Shown here: positions 51,301 to 64,000 of the stretch, in pieces
Position numbering within the stretch: the first letter of the stretch is position 1
Layout: the number at the start of each line of letters is the position of its first letter
Assembly: GCF_910591885.1 (NCBI RefSeq)
Contig: NC_063271.1
Span: forward strand, 8,797,001-8,861,000
DNA: 64,000 nucleotides
Source of the DNA: Bombus terrestris
Lineage: Eukaryota > Arthropoda > Insecta > Hymenoptera > Apidae
Reading direction: 5' to 3'
Program-made: the position numbers and the translations under genes
The notes under the pieces: generated by a model
Seen by the model: the letters and a program-made list of their open reading frames with translations, nothing else
Told to the model about the DNA's origin: nothing
Database searches by the model: none

Positions 51301-54300
51301 TCATTCTCCTGAGTTAGATTCGTCATAGTGGGAAAATTTAAGGAAAACTTGTTCCAAAGTGGTTTGACTGAAGCTATACTCTTCGATATCCAGCTCGAGC
51401 TTGGCTAATAATAAAAGTTCCAATTAATTTAATTATATAATGTATGATAATTGAATCGTTTCTTCAATGTTTACCTTTCTCCAACTGCGTAAAACACTCG
51501 GCCAGCGAGGTAACTGCATGTTGGGGAACAGCAAAAACTAATCTGTCGGCAAAACTTTCTTCGAGAGTTGCATCTGGAAAAAGACTGGAAACAAATTCTT
51601 TCAGAATCGTAATCCTATCACCGGACGGTGTCGTTGGTGTACAATCACCGCCTAAAAGTTTCATTTCGAGGGTATAGCCTGCACCATATAAATTCTTCAG
51701 ATGTTGAGTAGAACCAATACATCTTAACTCTCCTTTTACCATTATACCCACTCTAGAACAAAGAGCATCAGCTTCCTCCATTGAATGAGTGGTAAGAATT
51801 GCTCCTCTACCACCCTATTAAAAAAAATTTATCAATAATGAAATAACCTTCAACAATCGTGTGTTATAGGAAATGACAAGTTTCAGTAGAGGAACAAACC
51901 TGGAAACTAGCAAGGATTGTATCCCATAAAAATCTCTTTGACCTAGGATCCATTCCTGCACTAGGTTCGTCCATTAGAACAACTTTCGGACCTCCGATCA
52001 TTGCCATGGCAAAACTAAGTTTTCTTCTAGTTCCACCCGAACACTCATGAGCTTGTTTATCGGCGTGTTCATGAATTTGCAAACCGGTGAGGTATAAATC
52101 TACGATTCTGTAATATGGAACTTTGTTCTTGTTTGTAATCTTTTACTAAATATTTATTTAAGAATTGTACGGATATTCAAATGGGTCGAATTAATTACCT
52201 GCCAATATCACTCCATGGTACACCACGAATCGCGGCGTAAGATTCTAAATGTTCCCTAACGGTAATATTCTTCCATTGAGCATCATGTTGAGGACAGTAC
52301 CCCATTTGTTTGAAAGCTTCTGTCATACTTGAATTAATATTATGACCACCGATCTGTACTCTGCCTCGAGTGGCCGCTTCTTCAGCTATGATAATCTTCA
52401 TTGTCGTCGTTTTTCCAGCACCATTGTGGCCCAGCAAACCAAACACTTCTCCTGGCTCAACCGCTAACGAAAGATTTCTTACAGCAACTTTTCGTTGTAT
52501 TTGGCTAGCTTCTTCATCTTGTTTCGAACAGCAACTACATGAACCTGTATCCTGCTGTCGATACTCCTTTCTCAAGTTCTAATAAATATTTAACTTTAGT
52601 TGTATAATATGAATACATTATAATAATGAAAATAATGTATAATAAAACAATACCTGTACTAGAACTACAGGTGGCTCTTGAACGGCAGATGAAGTAATGA
52701 GATTAAAAACTTTTTGTTTTTCTGCTTTAACGTCTGCATCTTCATGTTCTCCAATGTCAGAGTTCTCCATTATTTCTTCACCAATCGAACCGCCATTGCG
52801 CTAGAAATGACAAGAAATATTTTTTAATGGAACAGTTTTATATTTCAATTTTCAACCCATTGTATCAATTATACACTAACCAGGAAATACTTCAATACAT
52901 CACTAACATTGCCACCACTCTTTTTAATGTCCAATAGTAAAAGCACGAAGAACCACACCGGACAATGCAGAAGCACGCCAAAGGCCATTAGAATGATCTC
53001 CGTGGTTAAATAATCAGACATAGTCAGATGATGGCAAGCAGCGTTGATAGAGCACATTAGATGTACTCTTTCTACGTAATACACTGCAGCATATGGTACG
53101 TACAATGTGTTCAGTAGAGAAAAAATTACGTGTAAAACAAACGCTGCTGTTCCACCTAAGAAGATTTTTAATTAATCCGTGGTAATAAATTGTGATATTT
53201 AAACAAATGTATTTCATTATTTTCATATTCATTTATACATAAAAGTCTTAATAAAAATTGGGAGCGATATCTAAACAATTTAGTCTTTGAAGTGTTAAAT
53301 TGAATGTGTAACTTACTAAGACCCAGCATGTCAAGAATTGTGACTAGTATAAACGGTATAAGTCCAATGAAAGTTGCAATATTGGGCAAAATGCTTTGAG
53401 CGGAATCCATCTTGTCAAAGATGTAACTCAAACACGTAGAGAATAGAATGGATGATGGGCAATAAAGCATGAAAAGACCGGCTAGGGTGATGAGTGCTGG
53501 TACTTCTTGAAGCGAAGGCACGTCAAAGAGAAATATGATGCCAAGAATACATAAACAGATGAAAGACATCAGGCCGACAAGTACAATAAAGTACGTCAGA
53601 AAGTACATCGAAAATGACAGACCATTCACACGAAGCTGATTCTTCGCTTTTATCTGAAAATAAGAGATACCATAAGGAATATTGCTTTTAAATAGCAAAC
53701 ATTTATTTAAAAAATGTCATTAATAAAAACAAGGCTTACTTCACGATCATAGACCACGTCCACAACTAAAGTTATTGGCAACAATACAAAATTCATTCCA
53801 ATAAACAGTGCGGTACTCGCTGTGCCAATATTAAATCCCTGTGGCTGAGAAGTTTGTTGGAAAGGATGTGTCTTAACTTCAATCGGTTTTAAATTGTTTT
53901 CATTTGAGAGTAATCTAATTGGAATAAAATAAATGAATTTTATACGTGGTTATTTAAATCTATGATTTAATTTTTAATTAAATTAAATTATTAATAACTA
54001 ATTTTAATTTATTTAATTAAATTTAAATTATTAATAAATTATTGACTATACCTGTAATAAGTGTTTGATAACAAGTTTATTAAAATTGGTAGGGAATGTT
54101 GCATGGTATCATTATATGCGACAGTCAAATTGATCCTGGACAGACTATATTCATTGATATTGAAAGCAGACATATGCGGTGCGATTTTTAACAAATTTGC
54201 AAAATTCCCGTAATACTCTTCAATGTACTTCACATCTTGATTTATTCCATCGATTAAATTTGTGATATCATGGTCGGTATTATTCGCGTACAAAAGTTTA

Positions 54301-57300
54301 GTCTCATTTCCATAAGTATCTGTAAAAGAAAAAACGGTGGACTAAAGTAGACACTAAATTTTCTAAATTCATAAAAATGTAATTATTTTAAAACATACCA
54401 GTATTCAATGTAAGAGATTGCATTTTGATTTCAACTGTTTCAATGCTATTTAAATGGAGGCCAACGACTACTAGAAGAAGAGGCGCGAAGATAGTGAAGT
54501 ACAATAACTGAATGTTCCTGAAGAGTCTAAGTATCCTTAGGCGAAGCATAGCGTACAAGGTTTGGAGGAAATTAGGCCGAACTTTTATGGGGTCTAGTCC
54601 AAGGCCAAGAACAGGAGGATTTCTATCACTATGGACGCCATCCGGCAAATCTCCTGCCTCTATAGTAAAATAAAATAAAATTTATAAATTATGAACTTTA
54701 TAACAGTTTTCAAATATTGAATTGAATGTACCTTTCGCTTGACCATCATTCTGAACAGTGACACCTTCGTTCTGCAAACTCTGATAAGAAGTACTCTTAG
54801 ATTGCAACGATAAAGATCTGCTTAATGCACGATTGCGCACCATCTTTTTTGATAAATTATCCATTGTGTATTCAGGACCTTCATCCTTTTCTAAATGCAG
54901 AAATACTTCTTCTAAAGTGGTCATTGATACTCCATAGCTGCTAATACCTAATCTACTCGATCGGGTTTTAATTTCGTGCTCTATAGCTGAGAAAAGTGGT
55001 GCGAAGTTTTCTACTGAATTATGAGGTAAAATAAAGCTCAATTCACGCCCATGACGTCTTGCTTTTTCTGCTTTTGAGACATGACACGTTACTAATCTGG
55101 TAATGGCGTGTTCTCTTGCATTTCCTTCAAGTACTAACCTGTTATATATTCATAAATATACTTTTATTAAACATGCTTTATCACTGCTTTTCGTTATTTA
55201 TGAAATAATTAACGTACGTTAAGTGATATCCAATACCAAATTTATTTTTTAAGAACAAAGAACTGCCACAGCATCTCAGCTTTCCTTTACTAATAACTGC
55301 TTTCCTATCTGCTAATATATCCGCCTCATCCATAAAATGAGTAGTCAATAGAATCACTTTTCCATGACGTCTAGATTGTAAGAAAGACCACATCTGTCTC
55401 CTAGAGTAGGGATCAACCCCAGCTGTAGGTTCATCGAGGATAATAATCTTCGGATCACCGATAATGGCGATACCTACAGACAATTTCCTTTTTTGTCCTC
55501 CACTCAAGTATTTCGCAAAAGTATTTGCTTTCTCAGTTAAATCGATGTCTTTTAAAGTTTTCTTCACCTAAAAGTAATCATACACGACGATCTTTTTTAT
55601 TCATAACCTGTGTAAAAAATTTTATACGACTTGTTCACTATACATTACATTACCTCATGTTCAATCATCGATTTTGGGATACCACGTACAGCAGCGAAAA
55701 ATTCAAGGTGTTCGCGAGGTGTGAGAAGATCAAAAAGGATATCATGTTGTGGACAGACGCCAGTCATGCTTCTAATCATCTGCATATCATTGGAATCTCG
55801 AACATCATAACCAAATATCAAGGCAGTGCCAGCAGTAGGTGCGGTCAGGCCAGTTAAAATATTGAAGAGACTTGTTTTTCCAGCTCCGTTGTGTCCAAGT
55901 ATCGCCGTGATTTGTCCCTCGTAAATCGTTAAATTGATGCCATTTACGGCTTTAATTTCTGGCTTACGACATTTTTGGTAGGACTTGTAAAGATCGACTA
56001 TTCTAATCGCTTCACGACCCTTCATCTCGCGCACCACAGGTTCAACGTCACGATTAGTCTCTTCACCAGGAATAAAAGAATTTGATTCACCATTCGATGA
56101 TGGTACCTGCAAATACGACTGTGAATATACATTTTTCTATTTTCTTTCATATTCATCGCTTTAAAATTATTGTTAATGATACTCACCCTTGGAGCTTTTC
56201 TTTGACACCAAAACTCAGGCGTAAAGCAAAACCAAGGAGTTCTCTTCGTCCCGTATTCACCTAAATTAAATATATAATATTTGATTATTCACTATTTGTC
56301 AATAATATAATGAGTATGATAACACGTATTTTAAGAAGCGTACTTGGAATGACGCAGTCAAAATAATAAGCTAAGCAAGCATAGAGAATTATGTCTAAAG
56401 TCATCATAATAAGACTTCCCCCAAATGGTATACCAGGACCTGACCAAAGATTGTCAAAGTTAACTCCTTCTCCTTGTAGATCTAATACAAGAGCCTAGGA
56501 AAAGATATACATCGTTTTTATTTATAGAATTGCCCATTCTTCATTGTTCTAGTAGATTATTGTACACTGCAATACAAACCTTATCCATAGCCAAAGCAAC
56601 GCCTGTTGGACTAAGAAGAGAGACTAACCAAAACGGAACTGAACTGGAGTCATTCACAAAGACTTGGATAAAATACATCAAACTCATTATCGTGACTGCA
56701 AAATTGCCTAGTACACCGGCAGTCTGATAAGAAAATAGTTGTAAATAATTTAATAAAGAACGCATTAAGAGTAGAATAGCGTCAATGAAATACTTACTCG
56801 TGACGTGTCGAAGAAAGGTGTTATCATAAAAGCGAACATGATTATGGAGAAACTGTAGAGCACTACTAAAAGGAATATCGGTAAAAAGTGTGTGTGTTGA
56901 AACATTTGTAATGTGAAAAGTAGTATTACTGCGACGGCAGAGAGTAATAAGACAAAAACGCTGTAGATAATGAACCATGATAACCTGTAATGAAAATTTT
57001 TTCATTTTTCGAAATCTAAACTTTGTGCTTCTAATATATTGTTTTTGTGCGACGTAATTCATACATCATTTAGTATATGTTAATATTTGAAGTGAAGCAC
57101 AAGCTATTCGTTGATTTTCAAATAAGATTTACTTACCAGAAAATCGAATCCTTTAGGCCCATTATCTTCATTCCTTCCTTGATCTTTTTCTCCTTTTCGC
57201 CGACTATTAGGATCAGAAGATAAGTGACGAATTGTGAAAGAGAGAGGACCATAAAAAGAGGTATAACAACTCTCAAGGCCAGCATCCAGTCTAAATAAAA

Positions 57301-60300
57301 AATATCCTTAGAAATGTAGCCATAAAAGATACATTAATTATTAACTTAATTCCTAAATCATATGTCTCGATCTTATAGATAAGAATTTAATATAATAGTT
57401 AGGGATCACCCATAATTAAATATTCTATATTTTTACTTGCGGTGAAAGCTTCTTTAGGGAACATTTCTAGCTTAACATCCGGTACAGTTACATCTGTATT
57501 CCCTGTGTCTAGCTACAAATTGTCAATATACAGAATCAATAGATGCATATAACAAAATTTTCATTATTATATTACAAGATTATTAACATAAGTAGCACAA
57601 AACATACTCTTATCTTTGTGATATCCATTATCATTTGTAATGCTAGGAAACCTGAGTGCAAATAGTTATTCGCAGGACATGATCCACCAGTCTCCATCGA
57701 CAATACACCTCCCAGCCAATGGCTCGTATCCTTTCGGCAAGTAACTGGGGCGGAATACAATTCAGTTGGCGAAGGTGGATTCGTATATGAGGGGTTAGTT
57801 CTTATCTCGTACCTAGTACAAATTGCGACATAACGGTTAAACGTCTTCGATTTTTGTTTTTTTAGCTGATTACTTCTATTAAGTGTTTTTAAATATTACG
57901 AGAGACGCTGAGATATGGGTTGAGAATCCTCGAAGATTACTGCTAAAGGTACGCTATATGGGTCTCTCCAATACGCTGCTTGCAGATCATCCTTTGTATC
58001 GAACACCATGAAATTTAAGGGAAGTTTGCCAGGGTAATCCCACATTGATGCCCACAGGGCATTCATCGAATTTAAAAAAGTCTGAAACAAGGATAATATT
58101 GTAAAGACGGTTACATGTTTGTAGTGTATGGCAGATTATAATGTCTTAATGACGGGAACATGTACCAAAGTTTCTGTTGAGTTTGGAACAACGGCTATTG
58201 TGTTGTTCCTGTAGCCATTGAACGTCTCGAATATACCACCCTCCTGCCTCTGCGTCGTCATTGCGGGATAGTTTGGATTCGGTGGCAAAACTTTTACCAC
58301 TATCAATACACCTAAGGTGCAAAGGGGGAGGAAAATCTCCTGCAAATAATAATAAAAAAATCATTAAAAACCACATCAAGATTTCTACACCTTGCTCCAT
58401 TATCTGCTTTTAATTCAGAAATCATATCGGGCTAAAAATTTATTTATCTGAAAGAACAAATTTTATAAGAAATTGAATTTTATGATATTTCAGAAACGTG
58501 TTCAGGGAAACTGTATCAAATGATTTATGATGATGAGTTGCCCAATGTAAAAGGGACTAGAAGGACTGCAAAGGAGAAAAATTAGCTACACGAAAAAAGA
58601 AGGAAAAGAAATAATATGAGTTTTCAGAAAATAATATGAAAGAAATAGATAAACATTTTTAATACTAGACATCGATAAGTTTTTAACTGAACCCTCAGTC
58701 ACCATCAACAGCTGTTTTCTCTCGCCTATGGTTAATAATGCATACGTTAAAAATCGTACACGACGATTTCGATTGAATAGGGTTGGCAAGGTAGTACACA
58801 CGATAGCTTCTGGAAAGTACCTCCCTCCGTGCGTGCATAATAATTATTCTACATGCACCCTCTTCTCCTACACCTGTCGTGCAACGTAAACCTGCGCAAG
58901 CGTTCGATACAACCCCTCGTCGGTCCGTTTGAATACGGGAAAGGTGGATATGCTGATTCGCTTTCGTATTCCGTCACCATGACGATCAACAACGGACCAG
59001 GCTAGTTCGATTCATCAGCACGATTATTCTGGATTTACAGTTTTACGGCCATTCATAAACGATTTTGGATTTTCCTTCTATATCACAAATTCTTGTTCGC
59101 CAAACAATTAATTTAATAAGAAAACAAGAAATACCGGCGCATGGCAATAAAGTAAAATAGATTGGAGAAGTTATTCTAGAACAATTGGATTGGTTCTAAT
59201 TTCCGGATTTTTTAAGTTAAAATTGCCTTTATTGCAGGCACGTTTGATAATTCTTCCATAAATAATTAATTATCATTTCATTGGAAATATTTTTGGTTTA
59301 AAAATTTTAAAATTGTTTCCTTTCTGGAAGAAATAATACAGTATTGAAAATTTTACAGTATTGATAAAAGATAATCAATTTTAGTAAAATTTAACTCGTA
59401 CCTTTTTTGAATATTCGTAAATATATTTTACATAATTTTAGATATATCCTGAACTTTATGGAAATTAAAAATTTCCGTCATTTAAAGAAACACGGTACTC
59501 TAGATTATTAAATATCAACGTAATCCAATTGGATAATATTCCTTCAAAATTATTTTTCATCGCTTGGAATTTCTTAGTGGACAAATTAAAAAATACATAT
59601 ACATAATTAGATGTCGTTCTTCGTTGATATCGTAACGGAGGATTCCTTTTACGAGAATCTCACGTTGGGTGTAGTGAAGATTCTCGAGAGTTTCCCATAC
59701 GTAAAAAATGTACGAGTCGACCGTAGAAACGGATGTGAGACTATGGCCATTACTAACTGGGAGCAACGTCATTGTGTTACGCTCCCGGAAAACATTAGAA
59801 ACTTCTACGCTGCAATCGACGGTTTCCTGCTTCAGTGGAACCTCGAGATAGCAGGTAAGGCCCTCTTACAATTATCCACGCATTTTCATGATGCTCTTTA
59901 TTGACTTTCATTCGCAACTATTCCTTCTGATCCTGTACATTATTAGTGGTTACATGACATTGTCATTTTCACTGTTTTAATATATATATATTCTTGCATC
60001 TATAGTTTCTTGCTATGTAGCTATGATTTCTCGGATCTTATCTTCTATTTACTCCATTTCTCCTCAAAACAATTATCCTTATATAATTCTGTGTTGTTTC
60101 AACGAAAATTATCCTTTTTTCACTTTTCTTTCCAAAAAATTGTTTTTTTTTCTTGCTAGAAATAAAGATTTCGATTGTTTTAAAAGAATGAGTAGCTATT
60201 AATTCTGGATAGATTAAAAATATTCAGCCCTATTATTCAGAATGAATATCAAATACATAATGATTAATAATTCATGGTTGAAATAATTGATAGGCAGTTT

Positions 60301-63300
60301 GAGGGGCTACAGATGTTAATTACTTTCATCACCGAAGTCATACAATCGAAAGCAATTATTTAATATTGTATTTACATATTCATATCTATGGATATTTTCA
60401 GATATTATAATAGATCATATACATAAAAATGCAATTAAATTAGAGATCCTACATTGAATGAAAACAACTACATGGTTATTAATTATTATTCTCAAATTAT
60501 TCCCCTGATATACTTTCTTTACACAGGTGAAGAATTTCCTGTAGGACGTATGGAAATTGGCACGCTTTCCTCTCTAAAGCGCTACGCAAACAATCCCAAA
60601 GATCATCAAACAGATTCCACCAAACAAGAACTCGACACTGACACTCATAAGCCAGATAATGAAGTTACTTCCAATAGCATAACTGACCTTGAAAATCCAA
60701 ATTCAATTAATTTGCAAGGAAATGACCATAGTTGCAAGATGTTTGAAATCGCAAGATGCTTCCCAGAGAGCGGAATGGCCAAAGTTTATTTATTATATCG
60801 CATGAAACATGAAGAAGAATCACCAACAATCTGGTTGCATCGAGAAGACACTAATAGATGGTATCATTTGGCAAATGATTTCACTGTGTATTTCCGTATG
60901 ATGCTGGTCCATTTGGGTTTACCATTGTGGCAGTCTTGCGTGTCTGGTTTGTCTCTGCCTCCATGGGTCGAGCAAGTCTACTTTCTCATAGGTCCTCATC
61001 TACTTCCTTCCGCTGTTGAGCCCACGGAGACCATTTCTACTACCATATGGAATAACGGGCCCATAAATGTTATCGATCCAGCAATTTTTAAAGGGAAGGA
61101 AGGAAAGCAGAAGAGCTCCAAGAAAAAGTAATTTGTATGATCTTTTGGTGTTATTTGGTAGTAGTTATTAGAATCTTTATAGCTAAATGAAGTTCCCAAG
61201 TAGATAAAATTGATATTCAAGTTTAGTGGAATCTCTTCTAATGAAAGATCTTGTTGTACTTTGCAAATGAAATCTTTCATAATCATATTTGTATTGCTGT
61301 GATAGAATAGAAGCCTGCTATATAATTATATAAAGAAATAAATATTGGTAGTAGAAGACTAATACAACTCTATTGAATTTCAGTGTTTAATGTATTTTAC
61401 CCGTAGTACGATTCGAGTAATAATTATCTTTCTCTCTCAAAGAATCCGCTGGTAGAGTGCAACGAAACTCTCCAAAATTCTCTTATAACCCAATATCTCT
61501 ACCACCCACAGTTCTCCCAGCAATAAATTCTCCCTAACCCCTACCATCATAATACCATATTTCCTTTCTACAAACAATATCCTCTTCATCCAACCACCAT
61601 TTACATTCTCAAAAAAGCTTATTCCACCGCATAAAGCAATCAGTAGAAATAATATACTCTTTCCCCTTTCTGTTGCAATTGGCCAAGCAAATGACGAAAC
61701 CACTCGGATGAGTAGGTTTATTTTGAGAACTTGAGATCATGCGATGCTTCAATATTTTAGCGTTACCCTTAGTCACGTGAGTCAATGAAACGAAGTGGAC
61801 ACTGCGCTTTGTTCTGATCTATTGTTCGAAAGCGATGGAGGAAGATTCAGAAAAAATATCGATAAAAACAGAAAATTTTATACTTTTCTCCTTTTCGTCT
61901 ATTTTGTAGGCGTCCACGGAGACCCTTGGCTTAGTTGGCACAAAGCTAACGCAAAAACACTAAATGAAACGAATTGGCAATACGCCCTCCCCCGTTGGCA
62001 AACGTGGACGTCCACGGGACGCAGTCACTTCGTCGCCGTCCATGGAAACTATCCGCGCATCTTTCTCTCGATTGTGGCCAGTGAATTCGGATTGCAGCTT
62101 TACTGGCATCCAACATTTCCTCTCTTTTCCTTCTACCTCCCTCCGTCTTCTGGTTCTTCTTCTATCGCATATTCGATTTATCCCCTAACAATGCTATTCA
62201 TCGAATCCGCCGATCCGTTCACGTACAAATCTTCTTCGTTTTTTAATTAGCTTCTCCAGGTACTGTTTCCAAAAATTGTTTGCATGGCAAATAAATGATC
62301 ATTTCAAATGTTGAAATTATCAATTCGAATTTATGTCCAGCCTACAAATGTTATGTTGATTTTTATGTTAGTTCTCCATGCATAACAAGCATATTTTCAT
62401 ATTTTGGGCAATCTGTTGGGCAAACTGTTCACGCCAAGTTCTTTTTATCTGTTCTAGACTTTCGAACAATCTGAAAAAATTCTGGGGTATTTATGGAAGT
62501 TTCCACTATATTATATAGTCCATTTTTAATCGAAACGTTTGAAGGTTTCTTCGAGAAAATTAGAATTTTGGTTAGAAGAAATGCACGTATGAAGTTTTAT
62601 AAACAGTTCAGGTGGTCTGTATTAAAGGGTTGAAGTTGAAATTCTTAATAAGTTTCATTTTATTTAATTATCGTGATATTTGATCTTTTCTTCTGCGAGT
62701 TCCGTATTAATAGAACGTCCTCTTTCGGGTATGGTCGTGTATTACGCTATTCGTCAAAACTTCTGCGTTGACTTATTAAGATAAAGGGCAGATCGAAGAC
62801 AAGAGAGGAAAGGCAAACCTAAATATAGCTTGTTAGAGGTAGAGAAAATCGATTTATACATAAAATAAGTATTCGTATCTATACTTAGCCCTGGCCTCCC
62901 AACGCGAACCACTATTCGATTAAGACGCCTTGTGCCATAAAATAGTTAAGACGATCGCATAAAAATCCTATGAAACCGCGATCGTGTATTCCTTTTGCAT
63001 GATTGTTCGAGTCAGGTTGCCCGTCCTTCGATAATCAGTGAAATATTAGCGCATAGTTAACGCAATGTATGTCGACACGTTCAATGCAAACTTGAAGGGT
63101 TCCATAGAAACTTTAAAATGAGGTCAAACAGCTGCACAACGATATTTAATTACACAAAAATAGCAATTTCAATGAATGATTTGCGGTTTTGTCGTTTCTA
63201 TCTTGAGATATTTGACTGAATATTCGCCATAAATTAATGGTGATTCACATTGCATATTATGAATTATGATACAATTAACTCTATACAGAAAATTATATTA

Positions 63301-64000
63301 TGTATATAAATTTTGATAAGATTGATTCCATAGCGATCTTAATAAAAGTTCTATAAAGAATTTGATAAATAAAACTTGAAAAATAAAGTAATAGCATAAA
63401 TGATTCACAATCAAATACTCTAGCAAATATACAGTAATTCATGAAAGTATTTGTATTATTATAAGTATTTTTATAAGTATAATATGTGCGTTACACAAGA
63501 CTTTTCAATTTCATTAGCAGAGTAACGAGACATCACGATTACATGATCATGATATCATGATTACAATGATAGAATTTCAAACCAATGTGGAAATATACAG
63601 GATAAGTCATCTAACTCCACTACTTGAATTACTTAGAAACTGTTGATCATATGAAAAGATCTTTCAAGTTGTATAGTATCAATGGCTAGTTTACAATAAA
63701 TATCCCGTAATAATATTTGTTTCAAATATTACCAATGTGATCATGATTCATACATTATACAAGATCTTTTGTGTAGTATACATAATATATTTAAAAAATC
63801 TTATCAAGTATTTTTCAAATATTTTCATGACCCACTATATAAGAGGGAAGAAACATTGTATTGTATATATTTTGTTCAGTTTCAAGGATCGCTCATCATA
63901 AAGGATGTTAAACCTTGTTAAATCAATTTTCTAAGCGTTAATTGCTTTATAATTAACGTACCGCTGTAGTCTTCCGCTTTTCGCGCTTCTTCAACAGGAT
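51301..64000 (-). CDS. ABCA5: ABC transporter subfamily A, ABCA5-like (5' end beyond the window)
   Basis: Full-size ABCA lipid transporter with two transmembrane halves and two nucleotide-binding domains (NBDs). The visible exons are 63962-64000 (partial), 58339-58166, 58081-57900, 57812-57608, 57512-57437, 57290-57137, 56984-56798, 56723-56580, 56494-56344, 56260-56187, 56106-55654, 55567-55218, 55138-54732, 54659-54399, 54319-54052, 53914-53740, 53653-53317, 53155-52881, 52800-52654, 52578-52199, 52107-51900, 51814-51475 and 51404-51301. They encode 1696 residues in one frame. Each NBD has Walker A GHNGAGKT. NBD1 has LSGGQKRKLS and LDEPTAGVDP. NBD2 has CSGGTRRKLS and MDEPSAGMDP. THFMDEADILADRKAVIS in NBD1 and EEYSFSQTTLEQVFL at the C-terminus match ABCA5 and its relatives better than ABCA3. 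The edge exon (LLKKREKRKTTA, then a GTACGT donor) fits the cytosolic start that precedes EIFLPLCTLGVLIVVKVL. A 5.6-kb intron separates them and contains TPGS2. ABCA5 as the nearest vertebrate relative is my judgement from motifs. Confidence 0.93.
58340..59610. other. ABCA intron DNA upstream of TPGS2
   Basis: 1.3 kb of intron sequence. The stretch from about 58790 to 59060 is richer in GC (with CGCAAGCG and CGTCGGTCCG) and could be a promoter for TPGS2 or an alternative ABCA start. No exon joining in phase to the ABCA exon at 58339 was found here. Confidence 0.35.
59611..61131 (+). CDS. TPGS2: tubulin polyglutamylase complex subunit 2 (TPGS2)
   Basis: Non-catalytic subunit of the TTLL1 tubulin polyglutamylase complex, which adds glutamate side chains to tubulin in axonemes and neurons. 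Two exons (59611-59854 and 60527-61131) sum to 849 nt, 282 residues, close to the vertebrate length of about 300. The conserved N-terminal part has a WEQRHCVTLPENIRNFYAAI and DGFLLQWNLEIAG stretch of the SMI1/KNR4-like fold. The second exon has GRMEIGTLSSLKRY, a variable acidic linker, and then the conserved SPTIWLHREDTNRWYHLANDF and LPPWVEQVYFLI. The C-terminus is Lys-rich (GKQKSSKKK). The gene lies wholly in an ABCA intron on the opposite strand. Its start is preceded by no splice acceptor, so this is probably the first coding exon. Confidence 0.93.
61132..63961. other. ABCA intron DNA downstream of TPGS2
   Basis: 2.8 kb of intron sequence. The TPGS2 3' UTR has AATAAA near 61339. A GC-richer segment at about 61880-62260 has an open plus-strand frame of about 150 codons and another open frame alongside it, but no recognisable protein. 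The remainder is AT-rich, with a small palindromic ATGATCATGATATCATGAT near 63541-63561. No further gene could be supported. Confidence 0.4.

Noticed and set aside
58586..58801. Possible ABCA first exon in the intron upstream of 58339
   Set aside because: No donor in phase and no resemblance to ABCA N-termini. The exon at the right edge fits far better.
61437..61703. 88-codon minus-strand open frame after TPGS2
   Set aside because: It lies in a pyrimidine-rich plus-strand segment whose complement is naturally stop-poor. No recognisable protein.
61795..62250. 151-codon plus-strand open frame with higher GC in the ABCA intron
   Set aside because: Composition is irregular, a second frame is open in parallel, no family or splice context is seen, and it lacks a convincing start. 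Probably chance.
1..64000. CRISPR arrays, bacterial operons, prophage or endogenous viral genes
   Set aside because: No regularly spaced repeats, no intronless gene clusters and no viral polymerase or capsid-like proteins were seen. All confident genes are intron-split animal genes.
1..64000. tRNA, rRNA or known microRNA hairpins
   Set aside because: No tRNA-like arms with A/B boxes and no familiar insect microRNA seed sequences were noticed by eye. A covariance-model search would be needed to exclude them.

Overview
The window is AT-rich nuclear DNA from an insect, most likely an aculeate hymenopteran such as a bee. The genes are split by many short introns with GT-AG borders. TRIM37, BRCC36 and TPGS2 orthologues sit together with a venom-type acid phosphatase. 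Intergenic DNA is extremely AT-rich, with short Tc1/mariner-like non-autonomous elements. The species call is inference; no rRNA, tRNA or mitochondrial marker was recognised.

Layout from left to right: (1) a secreted histidine acid phosphatase (+, 341-2759) tail-to-tail with a multiple inositol polyphosphate phosphatase (-, 4810-6679), both branch-2 histidine phosphatases; (2) a LIN37/Mip40 DREAM-MuvB subunit (+, 7545-8985), head-to-head with the previous gene; (3) an ANKRD13-family ubiquitin-binding ankyrin protein (-, 10233-14778); (4) kinase suppressor of Ras, KSR (+, 17021-22071), head-to-head with ANKRD13; (5) the K63-specific deubiquitinase BRCC36 (-, 22436-23656); (6) the E3 ligase TRIM37 (+, 25816-30792), head-to-head with BRCC36 and with two alternative 3' ends; (7) FBXO21 (-, 32503-35532); (8) tektin-1 (-, 36626-38472); (9) the histone H2B E3 ligase Bre1 (+, 39852-44341), head-to-head with tektin-1; (10) about 7 kb without a recognisable gene; (11) an ABCA5-like ABC transporter (-, 51301 to beyond the right edge), whose 5.6-kb first visible intron carries TPGS2 (+, 59611-61131) on the other strand.

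All exon chains were assembled by hand from splice sites, conserved protein sequence and intron phase, and every complete chain sums to a multiple of three. Five of the twelve genes act in ubiquitin signalling (ANKRD13, BRCC36, TRIM37, FBXO21, Bre1). They look like ordinary conserved loci rather than a co-regulated cluster, so this is noted but not over-read.

Mobile DNA is sparse: a 214-bp mariner-like MITE (15238-15451), a 232-bp Tc1-like MITE (47965-48196), a 486-bp long-inverted-repeat hairpin element (31044-31529) and a possible TTAA-flanked element in a KSR intron (19510-19881). The points most worth a second look are two GC-AG introns in neighbouring genes (tektin-1 and Bre1), alternative last exons in TRIM37, the altered proton-donor motif in MINPP1, TPGS2 nested in the ABCA gene, the hairpin element with a transposase-like remnant, and a few coding-like patches that could not be assigned. 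I saw no clear sign of a wholly new multi-gene system.
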